From assembly GCA_027488265.1 (NCBI GenBank), contig JAIYCA010000138.1, positions 1 through 10,739 on the forward strand: a stretch of DNA of 10,739 bases, given 5' to 3'. This stretch comes from Planctomycetaceae bacterium. GTDB taxonomy: Bacteria > Planctomycetota > Phycisphaerae > Phycisphaerales > SM1A02. Both the position numbers and the translations under genes were made by a program. The notes under the pieces are model-generated. The model saw only the letters and a program-made list of their open reading frames with translations. It was not told the DNA's origin and searched no databases. Below, piece after piece: positions 1-5,288 of this stretch (position 1 is its first letter; each line of letters opens with the position of its first letter).

Positions 1-601
1 CCGCGGTCAGGATCAAAGAGATGCCGTTTCCGATGCCATACTTGTCGATCTGCTCGCCAAGCCACATCAGGAAGAGGCTGCCTGCCGTGAGGCCAGCGAT
101 ACCAGCGGCGTAGAAGACAATCAGGCCGCCCGGTGCACTTTCGATACCCGGCGAGACCAGCCCTTGCGTTCGCATATAGCCGAGCCACATCATGCCCTGA
201 ATGAAGCAGAGCGCGACGGTCGTGTAGCGCGTGTACTCGTTGATCTTGGTCTGGCCCGACGTGCCATCCTTCTTCAACTCTTGCAGCGGCTTCCAAACCG
301 TCGTCAGGAGTTGGAAGATGATCGACGCCGTGATGTACGGCATGATGCCGAGGCCGAAGATCGTGGACTGCGAAAGGCTGCCGCCCGAGAAGATCGACGC
401 GTACTCAACGATTCGACCAAAGCCCGACGGATCGGAGCCATCGCCGGTTGCCTTGTCCGCGAGATCCTTCAGCGCCGTCTGATCAACACCCACGAGTGGG
501 ATGTGATAGCCGATGCGGTAAATGGCGATCATCCCGAGCGTGAACAGCACGCGCCGGCGAAGGTCAGGAATCTTGAAGATGTTGGCAAAGGCTTGCAGCA
601 T
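1..601 (-). CDS. secY: Protein translocase subunit SecY, N-terminal part (cut by window edge)
   Basis: SecY is the channel subunit of the SecYEG translocon in the inner membrane. I translated it by hand from the ATG at 601; it stays open to base 1 and gives 200 residues of a protein normally near 440. It begins MLQAFANIFKIPDLRRRVLF. Hydrophobic segments match the first helices: about residues 18–38 (TM1), 80–100 (TM2, with GLGIMPYITASIIFQLL), 123–143 (TM3), 160–184 (TM4), then the TM5 entry motif YGIGNGISLIL. Between TM1 and TM2 lies the plug region, with a Gly/Ser/Asp-rich loop at about residues 50–62. The ribosome binding site is weak (GAAGAT, about 8 bases upstream). It follows rplO by 130 bases, its usual place in the spc operon. 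Confidence 0.96.
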   Translation of the reverse strand, partial: MLQAFANIFKIPDLRRRVLFTLGMIAIYRIGYHIPLVGVDQTALKDLADKATGDGSDPSGFGRIVEYASIFSGGSLSQSTIFGLGIMPYITASIIFQLLTTVWKPLQELKKDGTSGQTKINEYTRYTTVALCFIQGMMWLGYMRTQGLVSPGIESAPGGLIVFYAAGIAGLTAGSLFLMWLGEQIDKYGIGNGISLILTA

Positions 602-617
602 CGGTCTGATCTTCAGT

Positions 618-640
618 CACCCGTCGGAGGGTGCTTCCGA
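618..640 (-). promoter_or_regulatory. Two competing hairpins in the secY leader
   Basis: On the transcribed strand, TCGGA (640–636) can pair with TCCGA (628–624). Alternatively CACCC (633–629) can pair with GGGTG (622–618). The two pairings overlap, so only one can form at a time. The second ends 16 bases before the secY ATG. Both stems are only 5 bp, so chance is a fair alternative explanation. Confidence 0.3.
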
Positions 641-682
641 GTCGGTCCCAAACACGCTTCGCACTCGTTCTGCCGGCTTGCG

Positions 683-700
683 GACCTTCATAGGAAGGTC
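683..700 (-). repeat. 7-bp hairpin in rplO–secY spacer
   Basis: A perfect inverted repeat, arms GACCTTC and GAAGGTC around a 4-base loop. It lies 32 bases after the rplO stop. No T-run follows on either strand, so it does not look like an intrinsic terminator. It may stabilise or segment the polycistronic message. Confidence 0.45.
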
Positions 701-731
701 GTGCATCCAACCGCTCAGAGATCCGAGTGAA

Positions 732-1217
732 TCACTCACTCTTCGCAGACTTCTTGGTTTGAGCTTTGGTCGGAGCTTCGGAGCAAGAACCGCCCGCAGC
801 TTCGATCTTTGCCTTCGCGCTCGCGCTGAACGCAGCGGCGATGACGTTGAGCTTCTTCTTAATGTCACCAGCGCCGAGGACCTTGAGGCCGAGCTTGGTG
901 TTCGGCACGAGGCCGAGCTTGACGAGCGTGTCGATGTCGACCGTCGCGCCAGCATCAAAGTGCTTCTCGAGGTCGCGGACGTTCGCAACGTAGTACTCGG
1001 TACGGAAACCAGCGTTCGAGAAGCCGCGCTTGGGGAAGCGACGCGCGAATGGAGTGGCGCCACCCGCGTACGACGGACGGCTATTCCAACCGGCGCGACT
1101 CTTCGCACCCTTGTGACCACGGGTCGAGGTGCCGCCGTGGCCGCTACCTTCGCCGCGACCGACGCGCTTGCGCTTCTTGTGCGGGCCGACCTTGGCGGTG
1201 ATGTCATGGATCATCAT
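732..1217 (-). CDS. rplO: 50S ribosomal protein L15
   Basis: L15 is a late-assembly protein of the 50S subunit that contacts many 23S rRNA helices. The 161-residue protein shows the family's Arg/Gly-rich N-terminus (residues 19–41, GRGEGSGHGGTSTRGHKG followed by AKSR), then an aromatic stretch FPKRGFSNAGFRTEY and the globular C-terminal domain ending near residue 130. A Lys/Ala/Ser tail (residues 131–161) is somewhat longer than in E. coli L15 (144 residues). Two ATG codons stand in tandem; GGAGAG nine bases before the first favours 1217, with 1214 possible. It sits between rpsE and secY, with the usual intervening rpmD absent. Confidence 0.97.
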   Translation of the reverse strand: MMIHDITAKVGPHKKRKRVGRGEGSGHGGTSTRGHKGAKSRAGWNSRPSYAGGATPFARRFPKRGFSNAGFRTEYYVANVRDLEKHFDAGATVDIDTLVKLGLVPNTKLGLKVLGAGDIKKKLNVIAAAFSASAKAKIEAAGGSCSEAPTKAQTKKSAKSE

Positions 1218-1234
1218 GGCTCGAACTCTCCAAA

Positions 1235-1251
1235 CGGTGGCGATGCCACCG
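1235..1251 (-). promoter_or_regulatory. 7-bp hairpin just before the rplO ribosome binding site
   Basis: On the transcribed strand the arms are CGGTGGC and GCCACCG around a 3-base ATC loop, followed by TTT and then GGAGAG, the rplO Shine-Dalgarno. A stable stem ending three bases before the ribosome landing site could hold that site single-stranded or modulate coupling from rpsE. The TTT is too short for an intrinsic terminator. Confidence 0.5.
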
Positions 1252-1293
1252 GAATCTACGCTTGACTCACACTCAAAATCACTACAGGCTCAC

Positions 1294-1318
1294 TTCAGGC
1301 GCGCTTGGCGCACCTGAA
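1294..1318 (-). promoter_or_regulatory. 11-bp intercistronic hairpin, rpsE–rplO
   Basis: Transcribed-strand arms are TTCAGGTGCGC (1318–1308) and GCGCGCCTGAA (1304–1294) around a CAA loop. All 11 positions pair, ten as Watson-Crick and one as U·G; on the opposite strand that position is an A·C mismatch. This asymmetry favours an RNA structure in the operon transcript. It lies in the spacer where rpmD would be expected. No U-tract follows. Confidence 0.55.
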
Positions 1319-1382
1319 TTTGCACCGGGACCGACTCAATCGACTTCCATCGACGGGATCATCCGGGTGCGTTCAACCTCGC

Positions 1383-2096
1383 TCACGCGCCCGCTTCGGG
1401 TGCCGGCGCCGGTGCCGGTGCCGCAGGAGCAGCGCCAGCGTCGGTCGCACCGCTATCACGGCGCGGGCCACGCGGTCCGCCACGGCCACCACGACCGCCG
1501 CGACGCTCACCCTCACCAACGGTGTTCTTCGGAGCAGCCATCTTCTCGCCCGACTTCGCGGACGGCATGAACGCTGCACCACGCTTGATCGCTTCTTCAA
1601 CCGAAGTTGCTGGGATCGAAACGCCACGGAGCGATTCAACCTGCTCGCGCGTGCGGAGCGTCGAAAGCGCGTCCATCGTGGCCTTCACGACGTTCTTCGG
1701 GTTGCTCGAACCGTAGACCTTCGTGAGGCAGTCCTGCACGCCGATCATGTCGAGCACCGAACGAACTGCAGCACCTGCGATAACGCCGGTACCAGGAGCA
1801 GCAGGCATCAGCTTCACGGTCGTGGCGCCGAAGCGGCCAATGACCATGTGAGGAATCGTCTTCCCCTGCAGCTGGAACGCGTTCATCTTGCGCGACGCTT
1901 CCTTCTGCGCCTTCTCGATGCTCTGGGGCACTTGGTTCGACTTCGCGTAACCAACGCCGGCGCGACCGTTGCGATCACCGACGACAACCATCGCCGAGAA
2001 CGAGAAACGACGTCCGCCTGCGACGGTCGACGAGGTGCGGTAGACGCCGACGGTCGTCGACTCGGAAGAGGAATCCTTGCTGATGAATTCTGCCAT
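1383..2096 (-). CDS. rpsE: 30S ribosomal protein S5 with RGG/Ala-Pro tail
   Basis: S5 lies on the solvent side of the 30S subunit at the mRNA entry channel and, with S3 and S4, contributes to mRNA unwinding and decoding accuracy. The core (about residues 10–175) carries the double-stranded-RNA-binding fold with GGRRFSFSAMVVVGDRNGR, then GYAKSNQVPQSIEKA, and the C-terminal domain with PAAPGTGVIAGAAVR and SSNPKNVVKAT. At 237 residues it is about 70 longer than E. coli S5. The excess is a C-terminal tail: an RGG-rich block at residues 198–213 and an Ala/Pro block at 219–236. The start at 2096 matches the family N-terminus, but no clear Shine-Dalgarno precedes it. rplR ends 71 bases upstream. Confidence 0.97.
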   Translation of the reverse strand: MAEFISKDSSSESTTVGVYRTSSTVAGGRRFSFSAMVVVGDRNGRAGVGYAKSNQVPQSIEKAQKEASRKMNAFQLQGKTIPHMVIGRFGATTVKLMPAAPGTGVIAGAAVRSVLDMIGVQDCLTKVYGSSNPKNVVKATMDALSTLRTREQVESLRGVSIPATSVEEAIKRGAAFMPSAKSGEKMAAPKNTVGEGERRGGRGGRGGPRGPRRDSGATDAGAAPAAPAPAPAPEAGA

Positions 2097-2110
2097 GGTG
2101 GGTACCAGTC

Positions 2111-2140
2111 TCGGTGACTCTCGGTGACTGTCGGACTCGG
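2111..2140 (-). repeat. Tandem 10-base repeat in the rpsE leader
   Basis: On the plus strand TCGGTGACTC is followed at once by TCGGTGACTG and then by a degenerate third unit, TCGGACTCGG. The array fills most of the sequence directly upstream of the rpsE start, where a Shine-Dalgarno would be expected. Confidence 0.6.
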
Positions 2141-2167
2141 CGGGGTTCCGCGCGAATCAGACTCGAT

Positions 2168-2527
2168 TCAGAACTGCAGGCCGCCTTCACGCGCGCCATC
2201 GGCGAGCGCCTTGATGCGACCGTGATAGAGGTATCCGTTGCGATCGAAGACGACCTTCTGGACGCCCTTCTCTTTCGCGCGCTGAGCAACGAGCTTGCCC
2301 ACAGCGGTCGCTTCGGACATCTTCGCGCCCTTATCGGCGAAGGACTTGTCGCGGGTCGACGCCGAAGCGACGGTCTTGCCGGTCAAATCGTCGATCACTT
2401 GCGCGTAGACGTGGTTGAGCGAACGGAAGACGGAAAGGCGCGGCCGATCCGGCATGCCGAAGACTTCCTTGCGGATGCCCTGCTTACGACGGGCTCGGCG
2501 AATGTTCTTTTTGGTCGTGCGGTTCAT
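2168..2527 (-). CDS. rplR: 50S ribosomal protein L18
   Basis: L18 binds 5S rRNA together with L5 and L25-type proteins and anchors it in the central protuberance. The 119-residue protein is of normal length. It has the basic N-terminus MNRTTKKNIRRARRKQGIRK, then RPRLSVFRSLNHVYAQVIDD, the GLTxxxAS-like segment GKTVASASTRDK, and the family C-terminus DRNGYLYHGRIKALADGAREGGLQF (shown by its ends DRNGYLYHGR and AREGGLQF). Start 2527 agrees with the family; AAGG lies about nine bases upstream. The stop codon lies inside a small inverted repeat (GAATC at 2169–2165 with GATTC at 2158–2154). A 171-base spacer separates it from rplF. Confidence 0.97.
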   Translation of the reverse strand: MNRTTKKNIRRARRKQGIRKEVFGMPDRPRLSVFRSLNHVYAQVIDDLTGKTVASASTRDKSFADKGAKMSEATAVGKLVAQRAKEKGVQKVVFDRNGYLYHGRIKALADGAREGGLQF

Positions 2528-2553
2528 AGTGTCTGCCTTTCGAGTCAGGTTTC

Positions 2554-2566
2554 AGGTCGCTGACCT
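2554..2566 (-). repeat. 5-bp hairpin in the rplR leader
   Basis: Transcribed-strand arms AGGTC and GACCT enclose an AGC loop, about 14 bases before the AAGG ribosome binding site of rplR. The stem is short and could be chance. Confidence 0.3.
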
Positions 2567-2589
2567 TTCGGTCGCTCTCGATTGCGCGC

Positions 2590-2604
2590 GGTCACGCCGC
2601 GACC
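2590..2604 (-). repeat. 6-bp hairpin in rplF–rplR spacer
   Basis: On the transcribed strand GGTCGC pairs with GTGACC around a GGC loop, with one G·U pair. On the opposite strand the same position is an A·C mismatch, so the fold is better on the RNA-coding strand. It overlaps the stop codon of the candidate small frame at 2592–2699. Confidence 0.35.
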
Positions 2605-2699
2605 TGCCACTGACTTCGCTTCTCGCGTTGCTTCTCTTTCGATCCTTCAAGCTCGCATTCCTTCGGCGTTGCCTCAGGATCGCGAACCATGCGCGGCAT
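2592..2699 (-). CDS. Candidate 35-residue small ORF coupled to rplF (speculative)
   Basis: The rplF stop and an ATG overlap as TAATG, the classical arrangement for stop–restart translation. From that ATG a frame of 35 codons runs to a TGA. It begins MPRMVRDPEATPKE and is highly charged, with a Lys/Glu/Arg-rich middle; it has no membrane segment and resembles no family I recognise. It fills most of the otherwise unexplained 171-base gap between rplF and rplR. No strong ribosome binding site precedes it. It could easily be chance: 35 open codons in GC-rich DNA are not rare. Confidence 0.2.
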   Translation of the reverse strand: MPRMVRDPEATPKECELEGSKEKQREKRSQWQVAA

Positions 2700-3268
2700 T
2701 AGCCGCCCGTTGCCTTGCCTTGCTTGCGGATGATGTTCTCGCCCGCGTACTTGATGCCCTTGCCGTTGTACGGCTCTGGCTTGCGCTTCGAGCGAATCGC
2801 CGCAGCGAACTCACCGACGCGCTGGCGATCAGCGCCGCTGATCGTCACGAAGATGCCACCTTCGGTCGAAACGTCGACCTTCACGCCCGCGGGAATCGCG
2901 AGCGTGATCACGTTTGCGTAGCCGAGCTTGAGGTCAACGTTCTTACCCGCGACCTTCACGCTGTAGCCGACGCCGACCACTTCGAGCTTCTCCGAGTAAC
3001 CCTCGGTGACGCCCTTGATGCAGTTGTTGATGTTGGCTCGAGTCGTTCCCCAGAAGGCGCGACGATTGCCTTCGTCGATCTTCGCCATGTCTGTGGTGCA
3101 GACAATCTGGCGATCCTTCTCGTTCCACGCCACCGAAACTTCGGGGCGATACACGACCTTGAGGGTGTCTCCCTTGGGACCCGTGATCGCGACCTCGCGG
3201 GTCGCGGAATTCACGGCGACCTTGCAGTTGCCAGGGACGATGATGGGCTTCTTACCGATGCGCGACAT
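2699..3268 (-). CDS. rplF: 50S ribosomal protein L6
   Basis: L6 sits at the base of the L7/L12 stalk next to the sarcin–ricin loop, near the GTPase-factor binding site. The protein has 189 residues (E. coli 177). It begins MSRIGKKPIIVPGN and shows the two repeated L6 domains (about 10–82 and 90–165), AFWGTTRANINN at the junction, and the signature PEPYNGKGIKYAGE at residues 165–178. The start at 3268 is supported by AGGAG seven bases upstream; the in-frame upstream extension to 3361 has no family similarity. Its stop overlaps a downstream ATG as TAATG. rpsH ends the spacer upstream of it, 108 bases away. Confidence 0.97.
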   Translation of the reverse strand: MSRIGKKPIIVPGNCKVAVNSATREVAITGPKGDTLKVVYRPEVSVAWNEKDRQIVCTTDMAKIDEGNRRAFWGTTRANINNCIKGVTEGYSEKLEVVGVGYSVKVAGKNVDLKLGYANVITLAIPAGVKVDVSTEGGIFVTISGADRQRVGEFAAAIRSKRKPEPYNGKGIKYAGENIIRKQGKATGG

Positions 3269-3345
3269 GGTTGACTCCTGTCGATCTAAACACTCTGACT
3301 GACTCCGCCTAAGCAATGCGACGTTGCGTTTCGCGATTCCGGCTG

Positions 3346-3359
3346 GCCACGATCGTGGC
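3346..3359. repeat. Perfect 14-bp palindrome after rpsH
   Basis: GCCACGATCGTGGC reads the same on both strands. As RNA it gives a 5-bp stem with a GATC loop, 17 bases beyond the rpsH stop. It could be an mRNA-processing stem or a chance palindrome. There is no T-run. Confidence 0.45.
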
Positions 3360-3376
3360 ACACGCCGAAGCGCGGA

Positions 3377-3775
3377 TCAGCAGACGGTCGCCACCACTTC
3401 ACCACCGACGCGCATTTCGCGCGCCTTGCGGTCGGACATGATTCCACGGCTCGTCGAGACGATCGAGATGCCGAGGCCCTGCATCGGGCGCGGAAGATCC
3501 GACACCGACGAGTAGGTCCGGCAACCCGTCTTCGACACGCGACGGATCTCGTTGATGATGTTCTCGCCACGCGCGCCGTACTTCAGGGCGATGCGAATGA
3601 TGCCCTGACGGCCATCGGCGACGTTTTCGTAATCCGAGATGTAGCCCTCGTCCTTGAGAACGGTGGCGACGCCGCGGTTGAGCTTGTTGCTGATCACGAC
3701 GACGGACTTCTCGCGGTTCCGCACGGCGTTGCGGATGCGGGTGAGCATGTCGGCGGTGAGGTCTTGAACTGCCAT
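3377..3775 (-). CDS. rpsH: 30S ribosomal protein S8
   Basis: S8 binds the central domain of 16S rRNA (helix 21) early in assembly. In E. coli it also represses the spc operon by binding a helix-21 mimic near the rplE start. The 132-residue protein has normal length: MAVQDLTADMLTRIRNAVRN at the start, the KDEGYISDY segment, and the C-terminal rRNA-binding signature STSRGIMSDRKAREMRVGGE at residues 107–126. It ends VVATVC, without the aromatic residue often seen there. The start at 3775 has AGGAG eight bases upstream; the in-frame extension to 3898 is not conserved sequence. It follows rpsN by 143 bases. Confidence 0.97.
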   Translation of the reverse strand: MAVQDLTADMLTRIRNAVRNREKSVVVISNKLNRGVATVLKDEGYISDYENVADGRQGIIRIALKYGARGENIINEIRRVSKTGCRTYSSVSDLPRPMQGLGISIVSTSRGIMSDRKAREMRVGGEVVATVC

Positions 3776-3790
3776 CTCTGAGGCTCCTGT

Positions 3791-3842
3791 CCCCTCGCGG
3801 GGCGGGAAGTTCGATCCTGTGGGGATCGCGGTTGATCCTGTG
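3791..3842 (-). promoter_or_regulatory. rpsH leader: GNRA-capped hairpin, second hairpin and direct repeat
   Basis: On the transcribed strand CCCC and GGGG (3802–3791) enclose GCGA, a GNRA tetraloop, and the stem ends two bases before the ACAGGAG ribosome binding site. Upstream, CGATCC and GGATCG (3812–3828) form a 6-bp stem. GATCCTGTG occurs twice on the plus strand with a 21-base period (3813–3821, 3834–3842), so the complement of the Shine-Dalgarno-like ACAGGA is repeated through the leader. Confidence 0.45.
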
Positions 3843-3918
3843 AAGGTCTCGGTCGTTCTTTCGTATGTTGCGCTCGAGCGGAACCCGCGCGTGCGCAACT
3901 GAATCGGCTTCTGGTCGC

Positions 3919-4104
3919 TTACCAGCTTGCCTTGCGCATGCCAGGGATCATTCCCTTGAGCGCCAACTCACGGAGTTGGTGACGGCAAATGCGGAACTTG
4001 CGGTAAACGCCGCGCTTGCGGCCCGTGATCTCGCAGCGCACCTCGGAACGGGTGCTGAACTTCGGCTTGCGCTGCATCTTGTTGAAGGTTCGCTTGCTGG
4101 CCAT
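3919..4104 (-). CDS. rpsN: 30S ribosomal protein S14, short form with incomplete zinc site
   Basis: S14 is part of the 30S head and is needed for late assembly. At 61 residues, ending GMIPGMRKASW, this is the short, zinc-ribbon type of S14 (the T. thermophilus form is also 61 residues). The zinc type should have CxxC at 24–27 and CxxC at 40–43. Here the residues are Cys24, Thr27, Cys40 and Gln43 (RCEIT and ICRHQ), so two of the four ligands are gone. The rest of the signature, GRKRGVYRKFRIC and LRELALKG, is intact. The ribosome binding site is weak (GGAAA). It sits between rplE and rpsH, as usual. Confidence 0.95.
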   Translation of the reverse strand: MASKRTFNKMQRKPKFSTRSEVRCEITGRKRGVYRKFRICRHQLRELALKGMIPGMRKASW

Positions 4105-4167
4105 TGTTGTTTCCGGGGTTCGGTTCCGGCGCTGTCGTGTGTTCGGAAGGAAATCTGTTTCAGGCTT

Positions 4168-4195
4168 CCGCGCGAACTCTTTCGAACTCGCGCGG
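4168..4195 (-). promoter_or_regulatory. 12-bp GAAA-capped hairpin between rplE and rpsN
   Basis: On the transcribed strand CCGCGCGAGTTC (4195–4184) pairs with GAGTTCGCGCGG (4179–4168) around a GAAA tetraloop closed by C–G. Two central positions pair as G·U and U·G. On the plus strand they would be A·C mismatches and the loop would be TTTC. The stem therefore works only as RNA made from the minus strand. No U-tract follows. It begins 17 bases after the rplE stop. Confidence 0.6.
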
Positions 4196-4212
4196 CGTAC
4201 CGACTACTGGTC

Positions 4213-4812
4213 TCACGCCTTCTTCTGCTTGCGCTCTTCGGGCTTGACGAAGGGCATGCCGAGCTCGGCGAGGATGTAGCGGCTCATCTTCGGGTTCGAA
4301 TTCTCGAACACGAAGGTGATGTGCATACCGTGGGTGATCGTGGCGTTCGCCATGTTGATTTCGGGCCACACGGCTTGTTCGGTCAGACCGAACGAGTACG
4401 AGCCGCCCTTGTCAAACGACTTGTCCTTCACGCCGCGGAAGTCCTTGATACGAGGAATCGCGAGGTTGATGAGACGATCCATGAAGTGCCACATGCGATC
4501 GCGGCGGAGCGTCACCATGAACGCGGAGGGCATGCCCTCACGCACACGGAACTGCGCGACGGCCTTCTTAGCCTTCAGCATGATGGGCTTCTGGCCGGTG
4601 ATCACGCTGAAGTTCGAAATGAACTGGTCGCGGACCTCAGGCTTGAGCTTCTGATTGTCGAGGTACTTACCCACACCCGCGTTGACGACGATCTTCGTCA
4701 ACTTCGGAAGTTGGTGCGGGTTGTCGAGACCGAACTCCGCAAGCGCCTTCGGACCGACTGCGTCGATGAAGGCCTGCTGGAGACGGGGGTATTGTCGCTT
4801 GACGTGTGCCAT
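4213..4812 (-). CDS. rplE: 50S ribosomal protein L5
   Basis: L5 binds 5S rRNA in the central protuberance, contacts the P-site tRNA and forms bridge B1b with the 30S head. The 199-residue protein (E. coli 179) contains PKLTKIVVNAGVGKY at 37–50, the ITGQKPIMLKAKKAVAQF segment, REGMPSAFMVTLRRDRMWHF, and the signature INLAIPRIKDFRGV at 115–128, then ITHGMHITFVFE and a final LAELGMPF. A short charged tail (KPEERKQKKA) follows. The start at 4812 is supported by AAGGA seven bases upstream; the in-frame extension to 4914 has no family similarity. The gap to rplX is 144 bases. Confidence 0.97.
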   Translation of the reverse strand: MAHVKRQYPRLQQAFIDAVGPKALAEFGLDNPHQLPKLTKIVVNAGVGKYLDNQKLKPEVRDQFISNFSVITGQKPIMLKAKKAVAQFRVREGMPSAFMVTLRRDRMWHFMDRLINLAIPRIKDFRGVKDKSFDKGGSYSFGLTEQAVWPEINMANATITHGMHITFVFENSNPKMSRYILAELGMPFVKPEERKQKKA

Positions 4813-4837
4813 AGAACTGTCCTTCGACTCTTGCTGT

Positions 4838-4851
4838 GTCGCGGGGGCGAC
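4838..4851 (-). repeat. 5-bp hairpin in rplX–rplE spacer
   Basis: On the transcribed strand GTCGC and GCGAC enclose a CCCC loop. It lies about 13 bases before the rplE ribosome binding site. This is the spacer that holds the S8 repressor site in E. coli, but the stem lacks an obvious helix-21-like internal loop. Confidence 0.3.
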
Positions 4852-4853
4852 CT

Positions 4854-4880
4854 TGGCGGAAGACTGGCGGAAGATTGGCG
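4854..4880. repeat. Tandem 11-base repeat, rplX–rplE spacer
   Basis: On the plus strand TGGCGGAAGAC is followed directly by TGGCGGAAGAT and then by TGGCG, giving about 2.5 units. Ten of 11 bases match between the two full units. This looks like a replication-slippage duplication in non-coding DNA. Confidence 0.65.
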
Positions 4881-4956
4881 AGTGCTCCTCGCAGGCGCAG
4901 GCGGTGTGACCCACCTACTCAATCTTTAATGTTGCTCTTTCACTTCACTCTGACGT

Positions 4957-5286
4957 TCACTTCGAGCCGCGGAGCTTGTGGAGCTCCTTGCCGCCGCGAG
5001 CAGCGACGCGCGACTTCGAACCATCAGGCTTCGAGACGAAGCGGACGCGCGACGGCTTGCCGTCGACGACTGGGCTGACGTTCGAGATGTGGATAGGACC
5101 TTCCTCCTTGAGGATGGTGCCCTGCGGACGGCTTTGCGTCTTCTTCAAGTGCTTGGTACGGATGTTCGCACCCTTGACGACGACGCGCTCGCCTTCGTCC
5201 ACAACGCGGAGGATTTCACCAACGATGCCCTTGGAGGCGCCCTTGGTCACGATGACAGTGTCACCCTTACGAACGTGGCGTGGCAT
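4957..5286 (-). CDS. rplX: 50S ribosomal protein L24
   Basis: L24 binds the 5' domain of 23S rRNA and nucleates 50S assembly; in the mature ribosome it lies beside the exit tunnel. The 109-residue protein has the KOW motif at residues 5–31 (VRKGDTVIVTKGASKGIVGE), followed by VVVKGANIRTKHLKKTQSRP and GPIHISNVSPV, all in family positions. The ATG is two bases after the rplN stop. The Shine-Dalgarno is formed by the last codons of rplN and is exceptionally long, so the two genes are probably translationally coupled. Confidence 0.97.
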   Translation of the reverse strand: MPRHVRKGDTVIVTKGASKGIVGEILRVVDEGERVVVKGANIRTKHLKKTQSRPQGTILKEEGPIHISNVSPVVDGKPSRVRFVSKPDGSKSRVAARGGKELHKLRGSK

Positions 5287-5288
5287 GG

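Noticed and set aside
617..1207. Minus frame of 196 codons overlapping rplO and ending in the secY leader
   Set aside because: It is another frame of rplO with Ser/Arg-rich shadow composition. Its final 29 codons (starting MHDLPMKVRK) were considered as a small gene or rpmJ, but they lack the cysteines and length of L36.
1218..1382. Hidden rpmD (L30) gene between rpsE and rplO
   Set aside because: All minus frames contain early stops and none resembles L30.
2094..2102. Kozak-like CCCACCATGG at the rpsE start
   Set aside because: The context is clearly bacterial; the match is coincidental and only underlines the lack of a Shine-Dalgarno.
3269..3361. In-frame N-terminal extension of L6 (likewise 3776–3898 for S8, 4813–4914 for L5, 5676–5717 for L14, 7755–7796 for S3, 10529–10660 for L4)
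   Set aside because: The extensions have no family similarity, while the internal ATG matches the conserved N-terminus and has a well-placed ribosome binding site.
3865..4929. Long plus-strand open frame of 354 codons (and similar plus frames, e.g. 6822–7904 and 8632–9672)
   Set aside because: They lie antisense to confidently identified ribosomal genes, cross several gene boundaries and have no recognisable motifs. GC-rich codon bias produces such shadows.
4813..4956. E. coli-like S8 repressor site at the rplX–rplE junction
   Set aside because: The spacer has only a 5-bp stem and a tandem repeat; I see no helix-21-like bulged core.
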